Assembly: GCA_001599815.1 (NCBI GenBank)
Contig: BCIA01000002.1
Span: forward strand, 620,001 to 684,000
Direction: 5' to 3'
From: Furcasterigmium furcatum
Lineage: Eukaryota > Ascomycota > Sordariomycetes > Glomerellales > Plectosphaerellaceae
DNA length: 64,000 nucleotides
In this document: in pieces, positions 30,313 through 40,396 of the stretch
Layout: the number at the start of each line of letters is the position of its first letter
Numbering within the stretch: position 1 is the stretch's first letter
The notes under the pieces: generated by a model
The model's database searches: none
Told to the model about the DNA's origin: nothing
Seen by the model: the letters and a program-made list of their open reading frames with translations, nothing else
Position numbers and translations under genes: made by a program

Positions 30313-30970
30313 ACACATCCAGGACATTTGTGCAGCGAAGAAGCAGTCTGAGATGGGCGGTACCCCGTTGGCAACGATGCCGAGCAGCAGCGGCGGGGGN
30401 GGAGGNGGGAATCACGGCTTGACGATTTTACGAGGGCGATAACTCGTTTTTCTACTTTCTCTCTTTTCTCCATTTTCCTTTGTCTTATTGCAGGCGTTGC
30501 CGGAATCAGGAGGGGACTCCAGGGTTTTTATGGAAATCGAAATCTCAAACAGTTGAGCTGTGAGAATCGCGGCGGCCACAAAGTCTTTCTCCGGTTATTT
30601 TTCTTGCTATTGCGCGGTGAATTCTCCCCCCGGTGGTCTCTGGGCATGGGCACATCGAATGGGTACCGAAATTTATCGCGAGACTGCCGTGAGCAATGGT
30701 TTTAGTGTTTCCCCGGAGCACCTGAGATCTGCGGTTCGTTGCAGGCGTACACACAAGGCAAAAAGATTGTCAGACACCTGTCGGCGGAGAATGGGGCGCA
30801 GACAACGTATTGCTGCGAGAGAGGGACATGTCTGTCTGCATGGTCATGAAATCTGTATTTCCTCGTCTGGTCCATTCCACAGAGCAATTGATGCCTCCCC
30901 TTTTGGGTACCTGACGCCGGCCGGCCTCCCCCTCCTTCCCGTCCCAGTAGTGATCCCGTCATGACAATCC
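30313..30970. other. Convergent 3' region with two ambiguous bases
   Basis: About 660 bp between convergent genes, including both 3' UTRs. N occurs at about 30400 and 30406 inside a G-run (GGCGGGGGNGGAGGNGGG), a spot that is hard to sequence. T-rich stretches near 30450-30490 may be the igo1 poly(A) region. No gene seen. Confidence 0.55.
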
Positions 30971-32041
30971 TCACAGCTCCAGTGCCTTGGTAGCCATGGC
31001 CATGGCTCCCTCGAAGGTGGCGTTGCCGCCGATGAAACCGGCCGCGTGGACGAAGACGCAGCCCTGGATGCCGGAGATGCCGTCCAGCTCCTGGTCCCTG
31101 AAGCCCCGCCAGGCCTCGGGGAGGGACTTGCGGCTCTCGAAGGAGTCCTTGGACACCGGCACGGTCTGCACCCTCCACTTGGCGCCGGGGCTGGCGCTCT
31201 CGGGGTACAGGACGTATAGCGTGCTGGGGTTGCCCTCCTCCAGGGAGTAGAGGTGGTCCTTCCAGGGGGCGCTGGTGCCCTCGAAGACGAGGATGCGGCC
31301 CTGGGCGTCGTGCTGGGCGCGGTTGTCAAAGGCCTTCTTCACGACCTCGCGTGCCGGCAGCCACGCGCGCACGTAATAGTCAAGGTCGCGGTCGAACTCC
31401 TCGCCGATGCGCGCGCTCGCGGTCTCGAAGCGGGCGTCCTCCTGCGCCTGGGCCTCCTCGGGGTCTGAGGACACGGGGTCGTTCCAGTTGGGGTTCAGAC
31501 GGCCAACCACGGCGCCGAGGCCGAAGCCGCCGTCGGCGAAGCGCTTCTCGAGGCCAGCGGCGGCGACGGCCTTGGGGTCGTAGGCGGAGATGCCGTTGTC
31601 GTGGGCGTCGAGGGCCTCGATGAAAGACTCGTAGATCTTGTTGTGCAGCAGGGAGACCACCGCGCTGTCCTCGGCGGCGCCGACCTTCTGGGAGATGATG
31701 GCCTTGCCGAAGTGCAGGAAGACCAGACCGGCGCTGGACAGCTTGGTAGGCCTGCCGGGGAAGGTGGTGGCGAAGCCGCGCTGGTGGTGGTCGTAGCGGT
31801 TCTTCGCCGAGTCGTACTCGCCGCCGACGTCGACGACGGTGTGGCAGGCCTCTAGCTTCTTGGGATCGCGGGTGCGGACGAGGCCGGAGCCCTTGTACTC
31901 GGGCAACTGGCGCAGCATGTGGACAGCCAGCGCCTCATCGGCGTGGAAGTGGCCATTGTGAGTGCCGATGGTGACAGGGGACATCTTGAGCCGCTTTGCT
32001 GCGTTTTCGGCCATTCGTAGTGCTTGGGAGAATCGGAGCAT
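30971..32041 (-). CDS. MYG1-type DHH exonuclease
   Basis: Single exon, 356 residues from the ATG at 32041. MYG1 (UPF0160) is a 3'-5' RNA exonuclease that in human cells acts in both nucleolus and mitochondria to process rRNA and mitochondrial transcripts. Motifs are THNGHFHADEALAV (about 27-40), HTVVDVGGEYDS, RYDHHQRGF with the DHH at 84-86, ALDAHDNGIS and GRLNPNWND. The C-terminal half has FVHAAGFIGGNATFEGAMAM. The leader MLRFSQALRMAENAAKRLKM is basic and amphipathic like a mitochondrial presequence. In-frame Met codons at 32014 and 31984 would give forms without it, so dual location by start choice is plausible. It shares a 526-bp divergent promoter with the Iec3 gene. Confidence 0.92.
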   Translation of the reverse strand: MLRFSQALRMAENAAKRLKMSPVTIGTHNGHFHADEALAVHMLRQLPEYKGSGLVRTRDPKKLEACHTVVDVGGEYDSAKNRYDHHQRGFATTFPGRPTKLSSAGLVFLHFGKAIISQKVGAAEDSAVVSLLHNKIYESFIEALDAHDNGISAYDPKAVAAAGLEKRFADGGFGLGAVVGRLNPNWNDPVSSDPEEAQAQEDARFETASARIGEEFDRDLDYYVRAWLPAREVVKKAFDNRAQHDAQGRILVFEGTSAPWKDHLYSLEEGNPSTLYVLYPESASPGAKWRVQTVPVSKDSFESRKSLPEAWRGFRDQELDGISGIQGCVFVHAAGFIGGNATFEGAMAMATKALEL

Positions 32042-32567
32042 GCAGGTGAGTGAGAGACGTGTTTTCTGGTGTCGCTGGTTTGCAATTTGATATTTCAGTG
32101 AAGCGGCGGCGACTTGAAAGCTGCTGTGAAGCTTCTGACGGCGGTATGAGAGATGTGGTGGGTTGACCCCTCTTTTGGATTCTTGCACCCCTCCCCTTCC
32201 GCGAAGAGAGGCTGTCTATTCCCACGAGAGGGGCGAGCTTCGGAATACGGTTCAACTCCCTCCCTGCCATTGGCTGGCTAGCTTCCTTTCCAGGAGGAAG
32301 CCACAGCTCTTCTCAGTACAGCCTCGCCCGCCCTGCGTCGCCATTCTTGGTCTGGCTTCAGGTTCTCATCCTCCTACGCCAGGGCCCTCCCAACTTTTCC
32401 CAACATCAACAACGCGTCGGCATTTCCATTTTTCATCGTTCCTACCACAATATCGAAGCGCCCGGAATCCGTTGCACCAACAACACGTCATCACCGCCGT
32501 CCAATTTCAATCGTTCAACCTGCTGCTAGGAGCCTCCAATTTCCAACCGCAGGTCCCGTCGCTCGCC
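32042..32567. other. Bidirectional promoter of MYG1 and Iec3 genes
   Basis: 526 bp between two head-to-head genes, so it must serve both. The plus strand from about 32280 is C/T- and A/C-rich and leads into the ATG at 32568. No TATA box is seen close to either start. Open frames crossing it are leader sequence. Confidence 0.5.
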
Positions 32568-33791
32568 ATGGAAGACGACGCACACTCTACGACGACGACG
32601 GCGGCGCGCGCCGATCGCGACGTGAAGCCCGAAGCCGATGATCACGATGACACCAGAATGACCGACACGAAGCCTACCTACAAATCATGGAAGAAGAAGT
32701 ATCGTAAGATGCGGATCGTCTTCGATCACAAGATGCACGAGAGCGAAGAGCTCCACAAGCAGGAGCAGAAGGCGCTTGCCATGGCCAAGCGCATCGCTAT
32801 TGAGAACGAGTATGTTGTGTCCCCCTGACTGATCTTTCATGGCATCGAGATCTGACCTCCTGATAGTCGTATTCTCGACCTCCTGTGCGAGGTGAACCAG
32901 TCGCAACAGATCCCACCCGAAAGGAGGATCGATCTCGCCATGACACCACCCGCCGAACCCGAATACCCTCCCCTCGAATTCGACGAGCGCCAAGAGACGG
33001 ACCTCAACAAGCCCACGCGGTCTCTGGAGGAGCTCCTCAAGGAGGTGCCCCATATGAACTATGCGCAAGCCAAAGAGCTCCTGCCTACCACCGTCGCTGA
33101 TCTGGAGCCCTTTGATGGCGAAGCGCACCCGGCATCCTTCCTCACGGCGGACGACATTGATGACTATCTCTACGAGCTGGACAAGCAGATTGACGAAGAG
33201 CACATGCTCCCCACGCTGGCTCCGTCGGCTCGGCCGAGCACGACGACCGGCCTGTCGACCAGCAGCCACAGCATCGCCCTCCGCAACCCGACCAGCGTCT
33301 ACAACTGGCTCCGCAAGCATGCCCCCAAGACGTTCCTGCAGGATGCCGAGCAGACCACGACCGGCGACAAGGATGATACACATCACGAGGACACGCCCGC
33401 GGACACGAAGCGCAAGAGGCGCTCCGGCGTTGGTGCTGGAGCCACGAGGGAGCGCGGTGGCCGTGGCAGCCGCGGCGGAAAGAGGAAATCCGCGGTAGAC
33501 CGCGTCAGCGTCCAGAATGCCGACACTGGGGATGCGAGCATGGATGACGAGCACGAGCACACCGTCAGCACCCCCGCGCCGTCGGCCAGGGGCGGCAAGC
33601 GCAAGCGGGACGACGATGCCGGGTACCGGCCCAAGGGCGGCTCGAACAGCAGGCCGACCAAGAAGAAGCGTAAGAGCGTCGGCGGCGATGGTGAGGTGAC
33701 GACACCGACAGCCACACGGGGCGGTGGTCGCAGAGGCAGAGGCCGGCTCTCAGAAGGGCCCCGAGGCAAGGCGGAGAAGACGGATGACTAG
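32568..33791 (+). CDS. INO80 complex subunit Iec3-like
   Basis: Two exons, 32568-32809 and 32867-33791, giving 388 residues. The N-terminal module, about residues 38-95, reads YKSWKKKYRKMRIVFDHKMH, then ESEELHKQEQKALAMAKRIA and, across the 57-nt intron, ENDRILDLLCEVNQ. This is the IEC3 N-terminal domain known from the fission yeast INO80 chromatin remodeller. A conserved middle part (RSLEELLKEVPHMNYAQAKE, ADDIDDYLYELDKQ) follows. The last 120 residues are lysine/arginine/glycine-rich with several KRKR-type nuclear signals and RGRG, suggesting DNA or RNA contact. INO80 slides and spaces nucleosomes; Iec3 is an accessory, fungus-specific subunit. Membership is inferred from the N-terminal domain. 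Confidence 0.85.
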
Positions 33792-35474
33792 AATTCTCAG
33801 AGTGCCCGCGACGCGAGGCTGATTGCAGGAATCAGGTGGGGGGAAGGGTGGTTTGATCCTGGAGATGACGAGTGATTACGTTCTCGGGACATTGGGCCGC
33901 GACACATGGGATGATAGGAGATGGTCACTGCTGTATATTACAACCAGCTGCTTCACGGCGTTGTTTCTTCTCTTGTCAGGGGGGCACAATGAACGGCCCC
34001 GGGAACCGGGCGTTGGGGATTCAGGTAGGGCAGGGCAGGTAGAAGTTATTGGGATGAATGGCATGAGCTGGAGCACAAACATCGCGGTGACCAAGTCATA
34101 TGTGGATGGACTTCCATCCAGAGGTGTGTCGGCCGAGCCTTCGGCTTTACGACGTCTGGCTGGCACCACCGGGCCATGTTCGGCTTCAGGCGGCGGGCCG
34201 GGACCCAACCGAAATCGGAGGTGATGGCTCTCCACAGCTCGCGCCCTTGCACTACTTAGGCGCGCTAGCGCTCCCGGGGTCTAGCTGCTCCTAAACCCTT
34301 GAAACTCAATTGCCTCGATTCTGGGTTGATTATCCATGACGGCTCTGGGACCGATGATATGCGCCAGACACAACGTCTCGAGAACCACGGGAGAAATCCG
34401 GGGGAGCGGGATGGATTCATGTGCGTACATGCTTCCCCGGACGTATGGGATCCTGAGAAGGAAGGTGCAAGCCCTCCCCCGCACGATGAGTGGGTTGCAT
34501 CGAGCAGGTTGGCGAAGATGGTGTTGCGCGACATGAAGCAAAGGGGGCTTGGGGGGAGCATGTGGCCGTAACGGGTGTGGGGGTAGGGGGCTCGGTCAGG
34601 GATGCCCCGCAGCGAGCTTTTTTTCCCAGCGAGGTCGCAGGCGCTGGGGGGAGCATCTTGGGCGGGTGGCTGTCCACCGCCGCTTGTAGCAGCAACTGAA
34701 AGAGCCCGAGAAGCCGCCCGGGCATGAAAGAAAGGCTGGGAATGGGAAGGACATGATAAATTCCCGACTCGCGTAGCTCTGCAAGGTGGTTTCCAATAAC
34801 CTCGACACACCAGAATAGCCTGATCTCGACAAGCCCTACTGCTCTAGTCAGCTCGACCGAGTGACTGCCCGGACTGACTGACACCCTGGTCCGCCGTCGA
34901 GAAAGAGCTTGGGTACTTCTTTCCGTCGCTTCCACTTCCACCTCTGTCGACTCACAGGCTTCTCCTCCTCCTCTTCCTCGTCTTGCATCCCAACCTTGCT
35001 CATCGCAAACATCCTCGCTTCCAAGGTATGCCAGCAGCCACGTCCCAGCCGTTCGGTTGGTCCCCAATCCCATCTCCAAATCATCGCCGGTGCGCGTGCG
35101 GCGCCGACGTCATCACCCGAGACATGCTTTGCTGCTGGCCCCGACTGCGGCAGTGCGTGTCGACGATGCGATGCGACAGCTCTCGATGCGACCTACAAGA
35201 GAGCGAGTGCGGCAGCTAATGGAGTTTTATGTATCAAGCAGGTCGAAAAAAGGGTCCCAGAACTAGAGCCCGGCCGCTCAAGTCCCCGAGCGCAAGCCCC
35301 GATATCCCGCCGTCCGCCCGACCGCCCGCCGCCAGCAGCCGAAACGGATTACGCTTTCCGGCTGTACTTACATCCTCGGCTCTTCCGCGAAGTTGCCCGC
35401 ACTCCGTGCATTAGCTACATATTCCGCAAAACGCCAGCAGCGCCTCCCGTGCTGCCCCCCGATCTCTTGCCACG
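33792..35474. other. Intergenic, promoter of NADP-IDH gene
   Basis: 1.7 kb without a recognised gene. From about 34900 onward the plus strand has C/T-rich tracts (TTCTCCTCCTCCTCTTCCTCG near 34961) and probably holds the long 5' UTR of the dehydrogenase, with a possible intron donor AAGGTATGCC near 35022. Minus-strand frames at 34265-35084 show no motif. Confidence 0.45.
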
Positions 35475-36945
35475 ATGAACTCCCTCCGAATCGCTCTCCG
35501 TCCCTGCTCTGCTGCCGCCTCTGCTTCCGGTCCCTCGTCGCTGCTCCGCCGTGCCGCCGTCCTCTCCTCCACGACCTCTGCCGCCCCCGTCGCGTCTCCC
35601 GTCTACCGCCGATCCGCATTCTTCCAGACCCGAACCATGGCTTCCGCTCAGAAGATCAAGGTCAAGAACCCCGTCGTCGAGCTCGACGGCGACGAGATGA
35701 CCCGCATCATCTGGCAGAACATCAAGGACAAGTTCATCCACCCCTACCTCGACATCGACCTCAAGTACTACGATCTCGGCCTCGAGTACCGCGACCAGAC
35801 CAACGACCAGGTCACCATCGATGCCGCCGAGGCCATCAAGAAGTACAGCGTCGGCGTCAAGTGCGCCACCATCACCCCCGACGAGGCCCGCGTCGAGGAG
35901 TTCAAGCTGAAGCAGATGTGGCTCTCCCCCAACGGCACCATCCGTAATGCCCTCGGCGGCACCGTCTTCCGCGAGCCCATCGTCATCGACCGCATCCCCC
36001 GCCTCGTCCCCGGCTGGAAGAAGCCCATCATCATCGGCCGCCACGCCTTCGGCGACCAGTACCGCGCCAAGGACTCCGTCATCAAGGGCGAGGGCACCCT
36101 CAAGATGGTCTTCACCCCCAAGGGCGGCGAGCCCGAGGAGATCGAGGTCTACCAGTTCAAGAACGGCGGCGGCGTCGCCCAGACCCAGTACAACACCGAC
36201 GAGTCCATCACCGGCTTCGCCCACGCCTCCTTCAAGCTCGCCCTCGACAAGAGCCTGCCCCTCTACATGAGCACCAAGAACACCATCCTCAAGAAGTACG
36301 ACGGCCGCTTCAAGGACATCTTCCAGGACCTCTACGACAACCAGTACAAGCCCGAGTTCGAGGCCAAGGGCATCTGGTACGAGCACCGCCTCATCGACGA
36401 CATGGTCGCCCAGATGATCAAGAGCACCGGCGGTTACATCATGGCCCTGAAGAGTAAGCCCCCAGTCCCCCCGTCTCGTCTCGTCTCGCCCCGGTCGAAT
36501 CCGCTGACACTCGCCCGCAGACTACGACGGTGATGTCCAGTCCGACATCGTCGCCCAGGGCTTCGGCTCTCTCGGCCTCATGACCTCGGTCCTCATCACC
36601 CCCGACGGTAAGACCTTCGAGTCCGAGGCCGCCCACGGAACCGTCACCCGCCACTACCGCGAGCACCAGAAGGGCAACGAGACCTCGACCAACCCCATCG
36701 CCTCCATCTTCGCCTGGACCCGCGGCCTCATCCAGCGCGGCAAGCTCGACGACACCCCCGAGCTCGTCGCCTTCGCCGAGAACCTCGAGAAGGCCTGCAT
36801 CGACACCGTCGACATTGACGGCATCATGACCAAGGATCTAGCCCTCGCCTGCGGCAAGACCGGCCGCGGAGACTACGTCACCACCAACGAGTACCTCGAC
36901 GCCGTCGAGAGGCGGGTGAAGAACACCCTCAAGGAGAAGCTGTAA
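35475..36945 (+). CDS. idp1: NADP-dependent isocitrate dehydrogenase, mitochondrial
   Basis: Two exons, 35475-36453 and 36521-36945, giving 467 residues. It is a homodimeric eukaryotic NADP-IDH that oxidatively decarboxylates isocitrate to 2-oxoglutarate and makes NADPH. Clear marks are VELDGDEMTRIIW, LKQMWLSPNGTIRN (substrate Ser/Asn), RIPRLVPGW, GRHAFGDQYRA, YEHRLIDDMVAQ, YDGDVQSDIVAQGFGSLGLM (metal-binding Asp residues) and EAAHGTVTRHYREH. The first 54 residues are rich in Arg/Ser/Ala and act as a mitochondrial presequence. A second in-frame ATG at 35637, in strong context (ACCATGGC), would start the mature-type protein MASAQKIKV, suggesting a cytosolic form from a shorter transcript. The end, KEKL, is not a canonical peroxisomal signal. 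The intron is 67 nt. Confidence 0.95.
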
Positions 36946-39457
36946 ATGAGATTTCTCCCCTGATTCGGTGGGATGAGGTGACGAAGCGACGAGGACGTGG
37001 ACGACGACAACGACGAAGGGTCGCGCGGGACAGCGGCGTGGCAGAGTGTATCTTCACTGCAGCAGCATCATATCAGCCCAGGCCAGGATACCACCACGGA
37101 GGGGAGCGAAGGAAAACCGCGGAAGCAAGCCCTCAGAAGAGGGCGCCGCGGAGATTCCGGCCTAGCTCACCCCCAAGACGGGACGTTGTTTTCAACCAGC
37201 ATCAGGAGCGGAGGAAACCTCGCCGTCGTTCCCGTCGGGACATGACGAGCCAGGCGGGAGGATCATCTGTATCGCATTTCTTGCCTTTCTCGCCCCCAGC
37301 ATCTCATCACCGCCATGTAGACAGACGGACGGTCAGCCAGCCAGACATTGAGGCCCCATGTGTAAATAGGTACGACCGGTGGAAGGGGGGGTCATGTGAA
37401 TGGAAAAAAACGAAGAAAAAAGACCAGTACCAAGACCGCACAAATTGCTTTCCCACAACCGGGGGCTGGGGATGTCGCGATGCGGAGGGAAGTGGTTTCC
37501 CCGGCTCCGTCCCATCGTCGACTGAGGTGAGCGCGGCTGATATGTCGGGCAACACATGGCGCTCGACATGGCGTTCCATCTCGCTCATCCTCCTGCACCC
37601 ATCATCCCCAGGAAAACGGGGCATGGGCTGGCTCCGCGTCCCCGTCGGCCGAAGCCACCGCGAGAAGAGTCGTGCCGACTAGGCGCCGAAGGAGGTGCAG
37701 ATGCCAGATGCGCCCCCGCGTGGCCCCCCGGACGGACGACGCCCCCCGGTATCTCTCTCCCCTCCTCCTCTGGGCCTCTGGGTGGTGCTGGTGCTCACGC
37801 TCCTCTCCCAATTCCGCCGACGGCCCAGTATCGCCGGCGCGCACCAAAAGGAAACACTGGGGCTCGCTCGCTCCCAGGATACTTATTTTTATCGATCCAT
37901 CCCTCTCCTCCTCCTCGACCCTACGCCCAGCCAGCGTTCCGCTCCCCTCCTCCCCCTGCTCGCCGGCGGCTAGACGGCGCACACCTGGTCGGCAAGATGG
38001 CTGGCTGCCGTGCAGAGGATGCCAGGCACTTTATTAACAGACGCGGGGGGCCGTTGGGTGCCAGGTGGCCCGGGGTCGACGAGCAGTCCAGCTCATGTGT
38101 TGCTACTTCACGCATCACTATGTTCGGCGGTAGTTAACGCCCGACTGCGCTGTGCCCGATGGGTGAAAACGCTGGGAATCGGCCCCCAAGTCACCCCCGA
38201 GGCGGTCGGGTCGGCCCCTTGCGGCATCCTCGCCGCAGAAGGAAAAACAGCGCGCGCGCATATGGCATCGCATGGCATCGCACGGGAGGGACGAGGGATT
38301 AGACCCCCTTGCTAGAGCAATCAACTTGGGTATTATGTGCGCCAAGAGTCCTTTTTCCTCCTCATCGTCAGAAATTCCCATCTCGCCCAGGATCGAGATC
38401 TGCCCGGTCCTCTAGCTTGGTATTTCCTTCTCATTATGATAGTCCGTCTTCATGAATTCGTGCCTTTCGTGCTCTGTCCGTCCATTAAACCCTCCTCCGC
38501 TCTCTCCCGAGCCTCTCGTCATGTCGCGCGGGCCAAGAAAGAGGGCTGAACAGAAATAGAAGTAAGAGACCAACATTAAGAAAGCAGCAGAAGGAACTTG
38601 GGGCCATTAGGATTAGGGATTAGGGATTAGGATGCGTCAGAGGGCCAGAAGCCAAGCGCACCAATGCAGGAATGGGGAGGTGACGGCGGTCCGTCCGTTG
38701 GGCAAGGAAAGGGATGAGCGAGGTCAGGAAAGCCATTACCGCCCACGCGGGCCGACGAGCAATGAACCAGCCGAGCGAGCTGCGGCGCGGTTGCCGGCTC
38801 GGGTAAGGAGGTGGTAAATCTCCCTGCAGGGCGGCGGTCGAGGAGAGGGGGGCGGGCCAGCCCAGAGGGTGCTGCCAGTCCCAGGGCAGGGCAGGGAGCC
38901 TGCAGCCGACTAGGTGCCAGCAGAATGGGCGTTGTGCGTCCGTGTTGCTCCGGATGGACAAACGGGAAGGCTGGAAGAAAGGTTGAATAGGCTCAATTCG
39001 ACCGAGCTCGTGCTCCGCCGACTGTTGCCCGGGTCTTGAGCCGGAGACCGCTCTGGGGCGTGCCCCGTTCTAGAAGGCTTCCATGCAGCCCCCCGAGTGA
39101 GCCTTGGCGACAGACCGTCAACTGGCAGCCCCCCCGTGGACCGTTCCCCGGGTTGAGGGAAGATCGACTGAACTGATTGTCGAGGACTCTGGACTCTGGG
39201 CTTCGCCCATGTTTGCGCGTATTGCGGACAATCGCTGATGCTGGAGCCTAGAGAGCGGTGCATTGGTGTGAGGCTGTGCAAGAAGGGTGACCGTATGGAG
39301 AGGAGAGGTTGATGTCTGGTGCGCTGTAAGTTGCTTGACCTCGCACAGCCCCTTCGTTGAGTTGGGTTTATTGGGCCCCGGACGCCACGAAGACGACAGC
39401 GACAACGTACGTCTTCATCCTTCCGCCAAGGTGCGATACATCTTCCCGTTGCGGGCC
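36946..39457. other. Long intergenic region
   Basis: 2.5 kb between convergent genes (IDH and the zinc-finger gene), with no recognised gene. Open frames (such as 37556-38137) are Pro/Arg-rich and lack motifs. A purine-rich GGAAAAAAACGAAGAAAAAA patch lies at about 37400. A short telomere-like tandem repeat at 38605-38632 is listed separately. An unrecognised non-coding RNA cannot be excluded. Confidence 0.5.
38605..38632 (+). repeat. Short GGGATTA-type tandem repeat
   Basis: The run ATTAGGATTAGGGATTAGGG followed by ATTAGGAT contains about four units of a 6-7 nt word, ATTAGG(G). It resembles the fungal telomere repeat TTAGGG with one extra A per unit. It is isolated inside an intergenic space. 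Confidence 0.6.
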
Positions 39458-40396
39458 TCATCTGCGCGACCCCCGACCAGACGATCGATTCGGTGAGGGC
39501 CGGATGCTGTTCGTCTTGTCAAAGCGGTCGCGCCGCTCCTTTTGTCGACTGTCCTCGCAGGAGCTCTTGCATTTTGGGCACGTGTAGTCCGACTCTTCGA
39601 TCCGGACTCGGACCAGGCACTTGGAGCACCGCCACCACTGGTCGTACATGATGCGGTTCTGGAGCCACAGCTTATCGATGAGAGACCCACGTTTGCAAAT
39701 GTCCTCGCAGTGAAAGTCCCGCAGGTGGTCCCGGAAATGGTCTCGCCGGCCGAAGGGCTCCCGTCGCCGAGAGCACTTGGGATAGTCGCACATATAGGGT
39801 TCTTTGACCGAGGCCCCAGAGTGGACCTGCGCATAGTGCCGCTGGAGGTCTGCCAGGCGCTTGAAAGCTCCCGCGCTGCAGTCCGCCATCAGACAGACCC
39901 ATCTGCGTGTTTCTGACGAAGAGGTCTCGTGGCTCTGCCTCTGGCTGCTGGTGCCAGAGCCGAGGCCGCCGCCTGACCCGCTAGGTCCTGTGTGCCGAAT
40001 CGTCTCAGGCATGTTCGGAGTCGGGGCAAATTGTTGCTGTAGGCGCCAGTAACCACTGTCTTCGTCGGCGACGTAATCGTATCTGGTCCAGTCCACCTGT
40101 GACTCGTTACCGTCGTAGCCGGCGGAAGTGACGGACAGTCGATGATCCGGGGCCCAGCTGGAGTGACTGCTGAAGCTCTCCCAGTCAATGCTATCCTCGC
40201 CCAGCGTATGGGGCAAGACGTACGACGGAACTGAGGTCTCGGAGCCGGGCGTCAAGGGCCCGTACGAGCTGGCATTGGAGAGTTGCCGGGAGAGGTAGCT
40301 GGGCTCTGAGGGCCCGGGAGAGCTGACATACCAGTCTCCGGGCGACGGCTCGTCGGCAGTCCGTGGACTGGTGACATCGTAGCCGTGGAGCGTCAT
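39458..40396 (-). CDS. C2H2 zinc-finger plus zinc-ribbon protein
   Basis: Single exon, 312 residues from the ATG at 40396. The first 160 residues are Ser/Gly/Pro-rich and disordered. A C2H2 finger follows at 168-192 (Cys168, Cys173, His187, His192; spacing C-x4-C-x13-H-x4-H). A second finger-like unit at 203-229 (CDYPKCSRR...RRDHFRDHLRDFH) is next. A treble-clef or ribbon-type pair, Cys257/Cys260 (WWRCSKC) and Cys273/Cys276 (YTCPKC), comes after, then a basic tail (KERRDRFDK). This order is common in fungus-specific zinc-finger proteins of unknown role. Nuclear DNA- or RNA-binding is inferred. No intron was needed to keep the frame. Confidence 0.82.
   Translation of the reverse strand: MTLHGYDVTSPRTADEPSPGDWYVSSPGPSEPSYLSRQLSNASSYGPLTPGSETSVPSYVLPHTLGEDSIDWESFSSHSSWAPDHRLSVTSAGYDGNESQVDWTRYDYVADEDSGYWRLQQQFAPTPNMPETIRHTGPSGSGGGLGSGTSSQRQSHETSSSETRRWVCLMADCSAGAFKRLADLQRHYAQVHSGASVKEPYMCDYPKCSRRREPFGRRDHFRDHLRDFHCEDICKRGSLIDKLWLQNRIMYDQWWRCSKCLVRVRIEESDYTCPKCKSSCEDSRQKERRDRFDKTNSIRPSPNRSSGRGSRR

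Noticed and set aside
37556..38137. 193-codon plus-strand frame downstream of NADP-IDH
   Set aside because: Pro/Arg/Gly-rich product with no motif, lying in a region where all frames are open because of base composition.
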